Below are positions 25,636 through 33,123 of a stretch of 64,000 nucleotides of DNA, piece by piece; within the stretch, counting starts at the first letter, position 1; every line of letters begins with the position of its first letter. This DNA is from JAWKWH01 sp040830725 (GTDB taxonomy: Bacteria; Pseudomonadota; Alphaproteobacteria; Rhizobiales; Rhizobiaceae), in NCBI GenBank assembly GCA_040830725.1, contig JBFOMG010000038.1, forward strand, positions 1-64,000. The letters run 5' to 3'. Under the pieces are notes generated by a model. That model had not been told where the DNA came from. It did no database searches and saw only the letters and a program-made list of their open reading frames with translations. The translations under genes and the position numbers were made by a program.

Positions 25636-25833
25636 TTACTCAATAATTGCCGAGAAAATCTCGATCCAAAACACCGCACCGTCTCTGTCATTGGCCCTTT
25701 CGGCGGTCACAGCACGAAGGAGCGCCTCTTCTGCTGCGCGGTCCCGATAGACGGACTTCAGCACCAGTAGTGCTTCATGATGATTTGATTCGTGGTCATT
25801 TTGTGTGATATTCACCAGATTTGATATCTCCAA
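25636..25833 (-). CDS. Small hypothetical helical protein (65 aa)
   Basis: The frame starts with TTG, and a GTG lies six codons inside. The sequence (HHEALLVLKSVYRDRAAEEALLRAV then ANDRDGAVFWIEIFSAI) has the helix-GD/GA-W-helix pattern seen in many small alphaproteobacterial proteins of unknown role. It is not a clear member of the A/B/C family. It sits in a 630-bp stretch between two LuxR genes that otherwise shows nothing coding. Support is limited to composition and pattern. Confidence 0.4.
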   Translation of the reverse strand: MEISNLVNITQNDHESNHHEALLVLKSVYRDRAAEEALLRAVTAERANDRDGAVFWIEIFSAIIE

Positions 25834-25903
25834 ATTTCGAATTGTTATCGCCTATACTGACTAAGGGGCATTTATTTACTGCAGCTAAGCCCCGAGCAAA
25901 GTA

Positions 25904-25922
25904 AATACCCCCATATGGGGTA
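25904..25922. promoter_or_regulatory. lux-box-like palindrome upstream of luxR
   Basis: AATACCCCCATATGGGGTA contains the perfect 12-bp palindrome CCCCATATGGGG (25909-25920). It ends 19 bp before the luxR ATG. A 16-base identical copy lies before luxI. The closeness to the start codon suits autoregulation by occlusion. Confidence 0.7.
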
Positions 25923-25941
25923 GGTCGCGAGGAGCAGAAAT

Positions 25942-26658
25942 ATGTCTACGGGGGCGATTAAACGTGATGAACTTCTTGATCAAATTCGCGAGTTGCCAAA
26001 TGTAGAGCGGGCTGTAGTTGCTGTCAGAGATGCACTTGATGTACACGTCACATATCATCTTGCGCATACTGTATCCAGCGCGACCGACGATCCCTTTGTG
26101 CGGACAACTTATCCAGATCATTGGATCGCGCGATATTTGCTGGCTCAGTATGTGCGTGTCGATCCGGTCGTGCGCGAAGGCTTTCAACGTGTGCTTCCAT
26201 TTGACTGGTCGGAACTGGAAGTTGGCGAAGATGCCCACGCCATGATGGCTGACTCGATTGCGCACGGGATCGGTATCTGGGGGTATTCCGTTCCGGTGGT
26301 CGATACCAGCAGCCGGCGGGCACTGTTTTCCATCAACGCCAATTTTAGCGAAACGGACTGGCATGAGTTCATATCCCGGTTTCGTGATCTCATTGTCGAA
26401 ATTGCACAGATTGTTCACACGATCGCTATCACCGAAGTATTCGGTGACCAGGAGGTGCCCAATCTTTCCGCCCGTGAACGGGAGGTTTTGATATGGACGG
26501 CCCGAGGTAAGGACTACAAAGCGATTGCCATTATCCTCAATCTTTCGCACCACACCGTCAAAGCATATATGAAGTCCATCCGGCACAAATTGAATTCGAC
26601 CACTATGACCCAATGCGTAGCCAAGGCGATTGCGGCCCGTCTGATTGATATCGATTAA
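25942..26658 (+). CDS. luxR: LuxR-type quorum-sensing regulator
   Basis: A 238-aa regulator. The autoinducer-binding domain (~20-165) keeps the AHL-contact residues: HWIARY (W, Y), VDPVV (D, P), PFDW (W) and a conserved Gly in GIWGYSVP. The GerE HTH (~175-235) reads LSAREREVLIWTARGKDYKAI ... TVKAYMKSIRHKLN. It should bind the acyl-homoserine lactone made by the adjacent synthase and act at the CCCCATATGGGG boxes. GAGGAG lies 7 bp before the ATG. The symbol is generic because a species-specific name cannot be assigned. Confidence 0.93.
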   Translation: MSTGAIKRDELLDQIRELPNVERAVVAVRDALDVHVTYHLAHTVSSATDDPFVRTTYPDHWIARYLLAQYVRVDPVVREGFQRVLPFDWSELEVGEDAHAMMADSIAHGIGIWGYSVPVVDTSSRRALFSINANFSETDWHEFISRFRDLIVEIAQIVHTIAITEVFGDQEVPNLSAREREVLIWTARGKDYKAIAIILNLSHHTVKAYMKSIRHKLNSTTMTQCVAKAIAARLIDID

Positions 26659-26661
26659 GCG

Positions 26662-26679
26662 AATACCCCCATATGGGTG
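26662..26679. promoter_or_regulatory. lux-box-like palindrome upstream of luxI
   Basis: AATACCCCCATATGGG is identical over 16 bases to the box before luxR. It begins 3 bp after the luxR stop codon and ends about 80 bp before the luxI ATG, a distance that allows activation from a -42-type position. Confidence 0.7.
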
Positions 26680-26757
26680 AGACCAGATGGGTGAATGGTC
26701 AAAGTCATGAAATTTGTCGAACCTTGTTGCGTGATATTTGCAACGAAGGGACGCAAA

Positions 26758-27447
26758 ATGATCCTGCTGGTCCAAGCCTACAACTACGAGCGCCATACCA
26801 ATCTGCTGAAGCAGATGTACCGGTTGAGGAAAAGAGTTTTCTCCGACCAGTTGGCATGGGACGTTCCCGTTCACGGAGACATGGAAAAGGACGGCTATGA
26901 CGAGATGAAGCCTGCCTACCTGCTTTGGTGCAACGAAGACATGGACGTTCTTTATGGAGCAATCCGGCTACTCCCGACAACCGGACCGACACTGCTTTAT
27001 GATGTTTTCCGCCGGACATTTCCCGAAAATATCGATCTGCGAGCGCCGGGAATTTGGGAGGGGACAAGAATGTGCATTGATGAGACGCGCATCGCAGATG
27101 ACCATCCCGAAATTGCGCCTGGTGATGCGTTTTGCATGCTGTTGCTGGCGTTGTGCGAAGTGGCACTTGCGCACGGTATTCATACACTGATTTCGAACTA
27201 TGAGCCGCATCTGAAGCGAATCTACAAAAAGTCTGGTGCGAAACTCGATGAGATCGGCCGTGCCGAGGGATATGGCAAACGCCCGGTTTGTTGCGGTGTT
27301 TTTGAAGTTTCAGAAGAAATTCGTGACACCATGCGGGAAAAGCTCGATATCAAATCGCCTCTCTACACCGCGTCGCGCCCAAAGCCGAAACATCGGTACG
27401 TCGCACCGGTCACCGAAAACGTTGGGGTGGCTGCTCTGTTTCACTAG
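26758..27447 (+). CDS. luxI: Acyl-homoserine-lactone synthase (LuxI family)
   Basis: A 229-aa synthase that joins an acyl group to S-adenosylmethionine to make an AHL signal. Conserved positions are present: RKRVFSDQLAWDV (R, F, W), the D...D pair in HGDMEKDGYDE, AIRLLPT (R), FRRTFP, and WEGTRMCID (E, R). The start is ATG 26758 (AAGGGA upstream) because the family begins with MILLVQAYNY; the frame itself opens at 26695. It follows luxR in the same direction. The acyl chain cannot be predicted from sequence. Confidence 0.93.
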   Translation: MILLVQAYNYERHTNLLKQMYRLRKRVFSDQLAWDVPVHGDMEKDGYDEMKPAYLLWCNEDMDVLYGAIRLLPTTGPTLLYDVFRRTFPENIDLRAPGIWEGTRMCIDETRIADDHPEIAPGDAFCMLLLALCEVALAHGIHTLISNYEPHLKRIYKKSGAKLDEIGRAEGYGKRPVCCGVFEVSEEIRDTMREKLDIKSPLYTASRPKPKHRYVAPVTENVGVAALFH

Positions 27448-27531
27448 TCGCTGGCATTCCAGCGCATTTCTTTCAACTCAGCCAAAGATGCCAAGCTTTG
27501 GGATAACAGGTGACCGTGTTGCGGTCCTGGT

Positions 27532-27560
27532 GAGGCAGTTGAGTCAAGATCAACTGCCTC
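27532..27560. promoter_or_regulatory. Perfect 11-bp inverted repeat before the small HTH gene
   Basis: GAGGCAGTTGA (27532-27542) and TCAACTGCCTC (27550-27560) flank a 7-nt spacer. There is no T tail on either strand. It ends 17 bp before the next start codon, so it is either an operator or an mRNA hairpin limiting translation. Confidence 0.6.
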
Positions 27561-27577
27561 GAATGGCGGTGTGGTAA

Positions 27578-28057
27578 ATGATGAAGCTAACTGACGGATT
27601 TCTCCAGGCCATTTCGGCTCTCGTAAAAGACAATGGGGCAATTGATTATGCTGTGTTGACGCTTGAACCTGCTGGCATTGCGCGGGCTCAAACTGCCAGA
27701 GCAATCAAAAAGCCGCTGCTGTCACACACCGACCGGGCTATCGATCTCGACAAATTGGCCGATGCGATCAAAACTCTGGATACGCCACCTTCGAGCTGCT
27801 CGGTCCTGATCACCATGCTAACGGACGCAAAGCAAGACGTGCTTCTGAATGACGGATTGCCGGCCATTGAAAGCGGTTTCGCGGAAGAGAGCAATGAAGA
27901 CGTTTCTTTTCAAGAACATGGCCGCGAGACATTCAAGGAAGCCTGCGTGCGGATGTGGAAGGCGGGGATGAATTTGGACGACATCGCTGCAGCAATGGGC
28001 GTATCAGCCCTGACCATCTCAATCGCCTTGCGAAACCAGCTGAAAGAAGCAGGATAA
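27578..28057 (+). CDS. Small protein with C-terminal helix-turn-helix
   Basis: A 159-aa protein downstream of luxI. The C-terminus (~118-157, FKEACVRMWKAGMNLDDIAA then AMGVSALTISIALRNQ) has the spacing of a helix-turn-helix. The N-terminal ~110 residues show no known domain. Tandem ATGs lie at 27578 and 27581, with a perfect 11-bp inverted repeat ending 17 bp upstream. It may be a local regulator of the quorum module. It is convergent with the small helical protein gene at 28104-28421. Confidence 0.6.
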   Translation: MMKLTDGFLQAISALVKDNGAIDYAVLTLEPAGIARAQTARAIKKPLLSHTDRAIDLDKLADAIKTLDTPPSSCSVLITMLTDAKQDVLLNDGLPAIESGFAEESNEDVSFQEHGRETFKEACVRMWKAGMNLDDIAAAMGVSALTISIALRNQLKEAG

Positions 28058-28103
28058 TGATGCATCCGGAAAACGCGGCAGGTCTCCTGGAACCATAACA
28101 GTC

Positions 28104-28421
28104 TCAATTGGTGGCGTTATCGCTTGAATCCGACGGCTTGCAATCCTGAGCGACCGCGAGATCCTTGACCAGCGATCTGATTCTTTCAGCGGCAATTACC
28201 TTGGTTCCGTCGCGATCTGAAGCCGGTAATACAATCGTCAGCAAGAAATCGACCATCAAAACCAGGTCTGTTTCGTCTTCCGGTTTATGTGACAATATAC
28301 TCTGCCAAACTTTTTCGATGTCACGATCGAGGATCGTGATTTGGGAACCATCATCGTCATTTATTGCCTTATTCAATGCGGAGAGTAACCGGTGATATTT
28401 GTGTATTTCGTCTTTGATCAT
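28104..28421 (-). CDS. Small helical protein, member B of a local paralogue family
   Basis: A 105-aa soluble helical protein. Core pattern: KYHRLLSALNKAINDDDGSQ, then ITILDRDIEKVWQSILSHKP, then DLVLMVDFLL. It aligns without gaps over ~70 residues with member C (29246-29557: YLLLHSEINKAIMHDDQQ, ITELDRRMVELFDQILQHQP, LELIELCKFLM) and more loosely with member A. I chose ATG 28421; the frame can extend to GTG 28448. The fold suggests a helical hairpin adaptor, but function is unknown. Confidence 0.6.
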   Translation of the reverse strand: MIKDEIHKYHRLLSALNKAINDDDGSQITILDRDIEKVWQSILSHKPEDETDLVLMVDFLLTIVLPASDRDGTKVIAAERIRSLVKDLAVAQDCKPSDSSDNATN

Positions 28422-29245
28422 GTCCGAATTCCAGCTGTCCCCTCTCACCGCTACAAACCGGAGGTATATTTTTTAATATACTCTACCGTATAAATTGCAA
28501 ACGATTTGCTTTCGATCCAGGAAATGTTCGGGCCGGCTTTTGCCGCGGATCGCTCAATCATGACAACCGTTTATCTCCCAATTGAGTGTCGCTTGTTTGT
28601 ATTCGGCAGGATTGTCAGGTGTTTCATAACAGACTGGTCATTAGTGAAGATCTTTGAAGGGGTGGTTAGATGGCTTGTCGAACAAATTTCTTGACGAATG
28701 GATCCGCTTGGTTGTTGCGCCCGAATCCGAGTGATCGGTAAAAATTTTATGTGGTGACAAGATGTCACCGCATAGATTTTCCGTAGGGACGGGAATGGAT
28801 AATTATCCGGGTGAACAGGGATCTTTCCAAATCGCCCGAATTCAATGATGTGCAACAACATCAAACCCGGCCTTGGCGACCTATCCAATATTGCGTTTAT
28901 CGGTAGGCGGGACTTGATGCCAGATACTGTCGAGATGGCTTACACCGAGGAAAGCAGGACGATTGGAAATGACTGCAACCTGTCAAACCCGAACAGGTGT
29001 GACTGGCGCAAGTTAGCAACCGCCGTTTCCGAGCAGCAGAGCTGTGGCGACTTCCACCGAACAAACCAGTTGCGCTTCTGCCTGGCACGCAAGTCTCAAA
29101 CTCAGCTTGGCGCAAACTGGCCAGAGGTGCATTTCAAATTTGACAAAATGGAAGCACCGACTCGGATTTGGACAAAAATCTCGCCGCAATTGGTAGAATT
29201 TTAGGCCGGATTGGTATAAGGGCGGCTCAGTAAGGGGTATGTGAC
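28422..29245. other. 824-bp gap between family members B and C
   Basis: Only short frames (for example 28845-29204, plus) without recognisable domains or convincing ribosome sites occur here. The region is AT-rich near 28450-28500, where the member B promoter probably lies. No repeat, terminator with T tail, or RNA gene was recognised. Confidence 0.45.
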
Positions 29246-29557
29246 ATGGGTGACCAAGTGTTCAGTCCGTTTGTCGATCAATACCTGTTACTGCATTCCG
29301 AGATAAATAAGGCAATAATGCACGACGACCAGCAAGCGATCACGGAGTTGGATCGCAGGATGGTTGAGTTGTTTGATCAAATTCTTCAACACCAACCCAC
29401 CTCCAAGCTGGAGCTGATTGAACTCTGCAAGTTCCTGATGGCCGAGATGGTTCGATTTGATGAATCTTCTCCGAACAGAGAGAGGATTTGTGTCAGAATT
29501 GTCAGTCTCATCGATGCGTTTGTTCCCGATAACTCGCTTGAAACACGCGATGCGTAG
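29246..29557 (+). CDS. Small helical protein, member C of a local paralogue family
   Basis: A 103-aa helical protein and the closest relative of member B. Shared features are NKAI.(H/D)DD, ITxLDR, IL(S/Q)H(K/Q)P and a following leucine-rich helix ending in FL. AAGGGG lies about 9 bp before the ATG. There is no signal peptide or membrane span. It lies 131 bp upstream of the PilZ gene on the same strand. Function is unknown; repetition of the family around luxRI suggests a shared partner. Confidence 0.65.
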   Translation: MGDQVFSPFVDQYLLLHSEINKAIMHDDQQAITELDRRMVELFDQILQHQPTSKLELIELCKFLMAEMVRFDESSPNRERICVRIVSLIDAFVPDNSLETRDA

Positions 29558-29688
29558 GTGACCAACCGGCCAGCGGACACCTGATCGATAGCGACCCCGA
29601 CTTCGAATAAATTGCACTTGCTTTTGGGGGCCGTTTTACCAATCGATAACAACAAAGTGCTAATGTTTGCAGTCAGAGGACTGCAACT

Positions 29689-29979
29689 ATGACCGCGCTC
29701 AAAAATACAGCTGAAGATCGCCGTATCAAACGACATTCCGTAGATTGGAATGGCTCAATACTGGTTGGCGCTGATTTATCTGAGATCCGGTGTCTGATCA
29801 GGAATATTTCGACAATCGGTGTACGGTTGGTTGTACCGCCGAATGAAAACATCCCGAGTCAATTTCATCTCAAGATTCCCAATGGCGCCAAAACGTTCCG
29901 CTGTCGCCTGATTTGGCGAAAGAACAGCGAACTTGGAGCTGAATTCGTGGGCACAAGGCCCCGCTGGCGCCAATCGTGA
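29689..29979 (+). CDS. PilZ-domain c-di-GMP-binding protein
   Basis: A 96-aa single-domain PilZ protein. The RRIKR motif (residues ~11-15, RxxxR) and NISTIGVRL (the D/NxSxxG element, ~41-49) are the two c-di-GMP-binding signatures and both are intact. It would act as a cytoplasmic effector. Adjacent to the flagellar locus, it could slow motility when c-di-GMP is high, in the manner of YcgR, but it lacks the extra N-terminal YcgR domain. The role is inferred from position. Confidence 0.85.
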   Translation: MTALKNTAEDRRIKRHSVDWNGSILVGADLSEIRCLIRNISTIGVRLVVPPNENIPSQFHLKIPNGAKTFRCRLIWRKNSELGAEFVGTRPRWRQS

Positions 29980-30001
29980 CTGCCTGATTTTAGGTGTTTA
30001 G

Positions 30002-30032
30002 GCCCGCCGCCTAGCGGGTTCAGGCGGCGGGC
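30002..30032 (+). terminator. Hairpin after the PilZ gene
   Basis: A perfect 11-bp stem GCCCGCCGCCT / AGGCGGCGGGC with a 9-nt loop lies 22 bp after the PilZ stop. Only TT follows, so it is a probable but not classical terminator. Confidence 0.6.
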
Positions 30033-30200
30033 TTGCCTCCCAGAAATAGGGGGGCGAATCCGGGAGGCACCAATCAATATGCTTCCAGTCTTTCGTGAAC
30101 CTTGTCGTACCGTGGGGAACGGTATTCAAGCTCAAGAGCTTCATCTTTGGGTGGCGCAATTTTTACTCGGATAGATCGCCTGCAATTTTGTCAAAACAAC

Positions 30201-30231
30201 AAAAAAAGCGCTCCGCCAATAGACGGAGCGC
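30201..30231 (-). terminator. Minus-strand terminator of unknown transcript
   Basis: GCGCTCCG (30208-30215) pairs with CGGAGCGC (30224-30231). On the minus strand the stem is followed by TTTTTTTGTTG. No convincing gene ends here; a transcript from the 30232-30470 interval would. Confidence 0.8.
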
Positions 30232-30470
30232 AAGAGACCCCAAAGCGTGAAGGCTGCCATAGGGATTTCTGTCCTCAGTGAAGAGGAATTGTGCAAAATT
30301 CGCGCGCGGCAGTGCCAGCTGCGGAGACGGTAGTACGTGGAAAAAGGGATACACTCCGGGCGACCCGGGAAAGCGAAGCGCTTCATGCACAGGGATTGAC
30401 CCTGTTTCGCTTGGTTTCGACACTAGCGTCTGCGGGTAAATATCTTATGAATCCAGTATTTGGAGCCGGG
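30232..30470 (-). other. Interval between two minus-strand terminators; candidate small RNA
   Basis: About 240 bp with no recognised protein. The minus strand can form successive hairpins: ACAGGG-TCAAT-CCCTGT (30390-30406), AAGCG/CGCTT, and CCGGG-TCG-CCCGG near 30360-30372. A strong terminator follows at 30201-30231. Short frames cross it (for example 30163-30423) but look non-coding. A small RNA is possible; no known family was recognised. Confidence 0.3.
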
Positions 30471-30512
30471 CAAAAAAATCCGCCAGGGGATTTGAGCCTG
30501 AGCCTGGCGGAT
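30471..30512 (-). terminator. Terminator downstream of the distal flagellin gene
   Basis: ATCCGCCAGG (30478-30487) pairs perfectly with CCTGGCGGAT (30503-30512). On the minus strand it is followed by a seven-T run. It is about 230 bp beyond the flagellin stop codon, and the region between shows no gene. Confidence 0.85.
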
Positions 30513-30745
30513 CGTAGTTTGGGACCATTGCTGAAATGCGGCAATGACGACGCGAAGCTAAAAACCGAAACTTGCGCGAAGCTGGCGCCTGCATGAAAAA
30601 AATCAGATTTGACTTAGCCTGGCTTGGAAAAAGCCGGTCTTCGGTTTGTCTTCGCCAGCGCCCGTCAAGTTACAGATATAACTAACCGGTCTAGTGCCAT
30701 GTTCACTGTGTCAGCGCGTGTTCGAGCGCAGACCCGTATGGTCCG

Positions 30746-31663
30746 TTACTGGAAAAGCGCCAGTATCGATTGGGCACTGCCGTTGGCGATCGACAGAGAT
30801 TGTATCCCAAGTTGCTGTTGGACTTGCAGTGCCTGCAGGCGGGTTGATTCCTTGCTCATATCTGCGTCCACCAAGGTTCCGATTCCGCGGTCAATCGCAT
30901 CGATCAAACTTGAAACGAAGTCCTGTTGCATTGAGACGCGTTTCTTCGCTGCTCCAATGTCAGAAGCGGCTGTGGTTATCGACAGAAGGGCGGTATCGAC
31001 GTTGGAGATCATGTCATCGATATCGGTATCGTCAATTGTTGCGTCCGTTACGTCGAGCGTGAACACCGAGACGGTTACCGCCCCGGCTCCGGTGGTCGTA
31101 AAGGTCGAGTCCAAAATTCCCGACTGATCTGCTGCATCGAACAACTCTGTGGAAGCGGTATCTATGTCGATCGTTTGGACTGCCACGCCGCTAGCGCTGC
31201 GGGTAAATGAGGAAACGACAGATTTGATTTGAGCGTAGCCAGGAGCGCTGGAATCCACAGAAAGCCAGTTCTCACCGGAGAAGGAGGAGGACTCAGCGAT
31301 AGCAAATAGCTGACTTTGCAGCTCGGTAATTTCCGCCTGGATTTTTGAGCGGTCAACTCCAGGTTCGCGCGCGGCGACAATCTTTACCTTGATTTCCCCG
31401 ACAACATCCAATGTGGAAGTCAAACCCGTGTAGGTCGTATCGATCTTGGCAGCACCCAGACCCAGCGCATCCTGAACAGTACTCAGCGCCTTGTTGTCGG
31501 AACGCATGGTCGTTGCAATGGACCAATAGGCTGCGTTGTCGGCCGCGGTCTCCACTTCCAGACCGGTGGAAATCCGATTTTGTGTCGCCTGGAGTTCCTT
31601 ATTCGTCGCCTGGAGTGATCTGAGCGCAATCATTGCCGACGGATTTGTCATAATACTGGTCAT
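30746..31663 (-). CDS. Flagellin (distal copy)
   Basis: A 305-aa flagellin that polymerises into the filament after type III export. The N-terminal D0/D1 helix reads SAMIALRSLQATNKELQATQ ... RISTG, and the C-terminal helix has ESTRLQALQVQQQLGIQSLSIAN. The short central part lacks large D2/D3 domains, as usual in rhizobia. GAGGA lies ~7 bp before the ATG. It is strongly similar to the second flagellin at 50559-51479, with identical blocks in the centre. It is separated from the long flagellar gene series by a bidirectional terminator, so it has its own promoter. Confidence 0.95.
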   Translation of the reverse strand: MTSIMTNPSAMIALRSLQATNKELQATQNRISTGLEVETAADNAAYWSIATTMRSDNKALSTVQDALGLGAAKIDTTYTGLTSTLDVVGEIKVKIVAAREPGVDRSKIQAEITELQSQLFAIAESSSFSGENWLSVDSSAPGYAQIKSVVSSFTRSASGVAVQTIDIDTASTELFDAADQSGILDSTFTTTGAGAVTVSVFTLDVTDATIDDTDIDDMISNVDTALLSITTAASDIGAAKKRVSMQQDFVSSLIDAIDRGIGTLVDADMSKESTRLQALQVQQQLGIQSLSIANGSAQSILALFQ

Positions 31664-32097
31664 CGAATTTCCTCACCCAGATCGAAACTCTGTGAAATCA
31701 AACTCCGATCATCGGAGCGGGGAAGCATCATGCCCAGGTGAGTAACCTGCCCAGTATGGTTAATGTAGCGTAGAAGAACGTCGTTAAATCTCGGTTAATG
31801 GAAGCCTGCTCGCCAGCGCGTCTGCTCGCCCATCCCGGCAAGATTGGAAACAGCAAGATCGGGTGGCAGTAATTCTTCAGGTCATAGACCGGTTCGCTGA
31901 TTAACGCGCTGTTAACCAACATATTGATAGGCTTTCTACATAGCGAAGGGCGCTGTCCCTGCATGAAGCAATTTCGCTATCCCGGATGGCCCGGAATGTC
32001 CTTGCCGCTTGTCGGGTATGTATTTTCAATCACCGCCAACACTGCCCGTGCAATCGGCTGCAAATTCTGCGACCGCTACCTGCTTGGTCGTCAAACA
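31664..32097. promoter_or_regulatory. Upstream region of the distal flagellin gene
   Basis: This 434-bp gene-free stretch holds the flagellin promoter. An inverted repeat CTCCGAT-C-ATCGGAG lies at 31703-31717, about 40 bp before the start codon, and a TTAACC sequence is at 31912-31917. No clear sigma70 -35/-10 pair was recognised, and the short frames here are not convincing. Confidence 0.4.
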
Positions 32098-32127
32098 AAG
32101 CGTCCCGTTTTCGCGGGACGCTTTTTT
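32098..32127. terminator. Bidirectional terminator at the end of the fla gene series
   Basis: AGCGTCCCG (32099-32107) pairs with CGGGACGCT (32114-32122). The plus side ends in TTTTTT and the minus side in CTTTGTTTG. It follows the last gene of the minus-strand flagellar series by about 30 bp. Confidence 0.88.
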
Positions 32128-32155
32128 GCAGGCTGGCCAACGCCTGCATTGCCGC

Positions 32156-32692
32156 CTATTCAGCGGGTCTGGAAACGATACTAGGACCCGGCTCTCCAGC
32201 TATTTCACCGCGAATCGTTGCACGACGCGCCGCACTGTTGGTGCGAACCTCGTTGCGCTTCAGGTGGTCGACTTGAGTGATAAATACAGAGTGAATCCGA
32301 TCGAACCCGATCCGCTTGTTTACAAGGTTCCTGATCTCAAGCGAAATTTGGGTGACGTCAATTGCATCACCCAACTCCTCACCGAAAACAGAACTGGCGG
32401 AGACCAAGCTGTGAAATGAGTCCACAAATATGGATTCGACTGTGACGGCTGAGAATTCACTCGGAACCGGATTCAGCGCCACGACAAATCTCGCCAAAAA
32501 ATATCCGGATATCTCGCCTTCCCGTAATCGATTTGCCGCCAACAGATCCGTCTCGATGATTTCCAGCGGGATTGTCGAGTGTTCGGACTGGCCATTGGCA
32601 ACTGGTGCAGGATTTGATGCGTGTCTGGACAATTGCGCCCCGCCCATTGTCGCGGCACACGCGATCATCGCGCACAATAGAAGGCGAATCAT
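32156..32692 (-). CDS. Exported protein of unknown function, end of fla operon
   Basis: A 178-aa protein with a signal peptide (1-~19, LLLCAMIACAATMGGAQ). The remainder is a mixed alpha/beta domain containing ARFVVALNPVPSEF and VDSFHSLVSASSVFG, loosely like FliL-type periplasmic domains, but no motif allows assignment. It overlaps the FlgN-like gene by 4 bp, so it is translationally coupled to flagellar genes. A periplasmic flagellar accessory role is inferred. Confidence 0.65.
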   Translation of the reverse strand: MIRLLLCAMIACAATMGGAQLSRHASNPAPVANGQSEHSTIPLEIIETDLLAANRLREGEISGYFLARFVVALNPVPSEFSAVTVESIFVDSFHSLVSASSVFGEELGDAIDVTQISLEIRNLVNKRIGFDRIHSVFITQVDHLKRNEVRTNSAARRATIRGEIAGEPGPSIVSRPAE

Positions 32693-33123
32693 ATCGAGTA
32701 CTGTTCGGCAAATTCCCCGGCGGTATAGGTGCCGTCGGTTTCGTCGCGCTCAATCGCGTCCTGAACAATCGATGCAACCTCGGAAACGGCCGAGATATGT
32801 GCTTTCAGCACGGATTCGTTTTCTGCCAACGCTTTGCGCAATTCTGCGAAATCTTCGCGGCATTGATCATCGAAGTCAGCCAGGTTCAAACCCTTGCCTG
32901 CCCGGCCAAGTTCATACAATAACCTGCTTTTGCGGCTGTTCAATTGTTTTGCGTCATATCGGGAGTCGGCTCGGATGGCTTGTGTTTCCATCTCCACACA
33001 TTCGCGGATTCGTTTGATGATTGTTTGCAAGCTCGAGTTTTCGGCCACCACTGACGAGGCAATTTGACCGCTTGCATCCGTCGATACAGACTTGGCGTCG
33101 TACGTATAGTTCATTGCGTTCAC
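32689..33123 (-). CDS. flgN: FlgN-like flagellar export chaperone
   Basis: A 144-aa helical protein with the FlgN pattern: a long helix with SSLQTIIKRIRECVEMETQA, a KSRLLYELGRA segment and a charged C-terminal helix. FlgN-type proteins escort FlgK and FlgL to the export apparatus. The GTG start overlaps the stop of the rod-binding gene (GTGA); an ATG three codons later is an alternative. It overlaps the following gene by 4 bp. Assignment relies on pattern and position, as sequence conservation in this family is low. Confidence 0.65.
   Translation of the reverse strand: MNAMNYTYDAKSVSTDASGQIASSVVAENSSLQTIIKRIRECVEMETQAIRADSRYDAKQLNSRKSRLLYELGRAGKGLNLADFDDQCREDFAELRKALAENESVLKAHISAVSEVASIVQDAIERDETDGTYTAGEFAEQYSI

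Noticed and set aside
30163..30423. 86-aa minus-strand frame crossing a strong terminator
   Set aside because: A gene reading through a perfect terminator stem is unlikely; the sequence looks structural rather than coding.
30361..30430. Possible tRNA-like element (an ACAGG-GTCAATC-CCTGT arm resembling a T arm)
   Set aside because: No matching acceptor stem, anticodon arm or CCA could be built around it.
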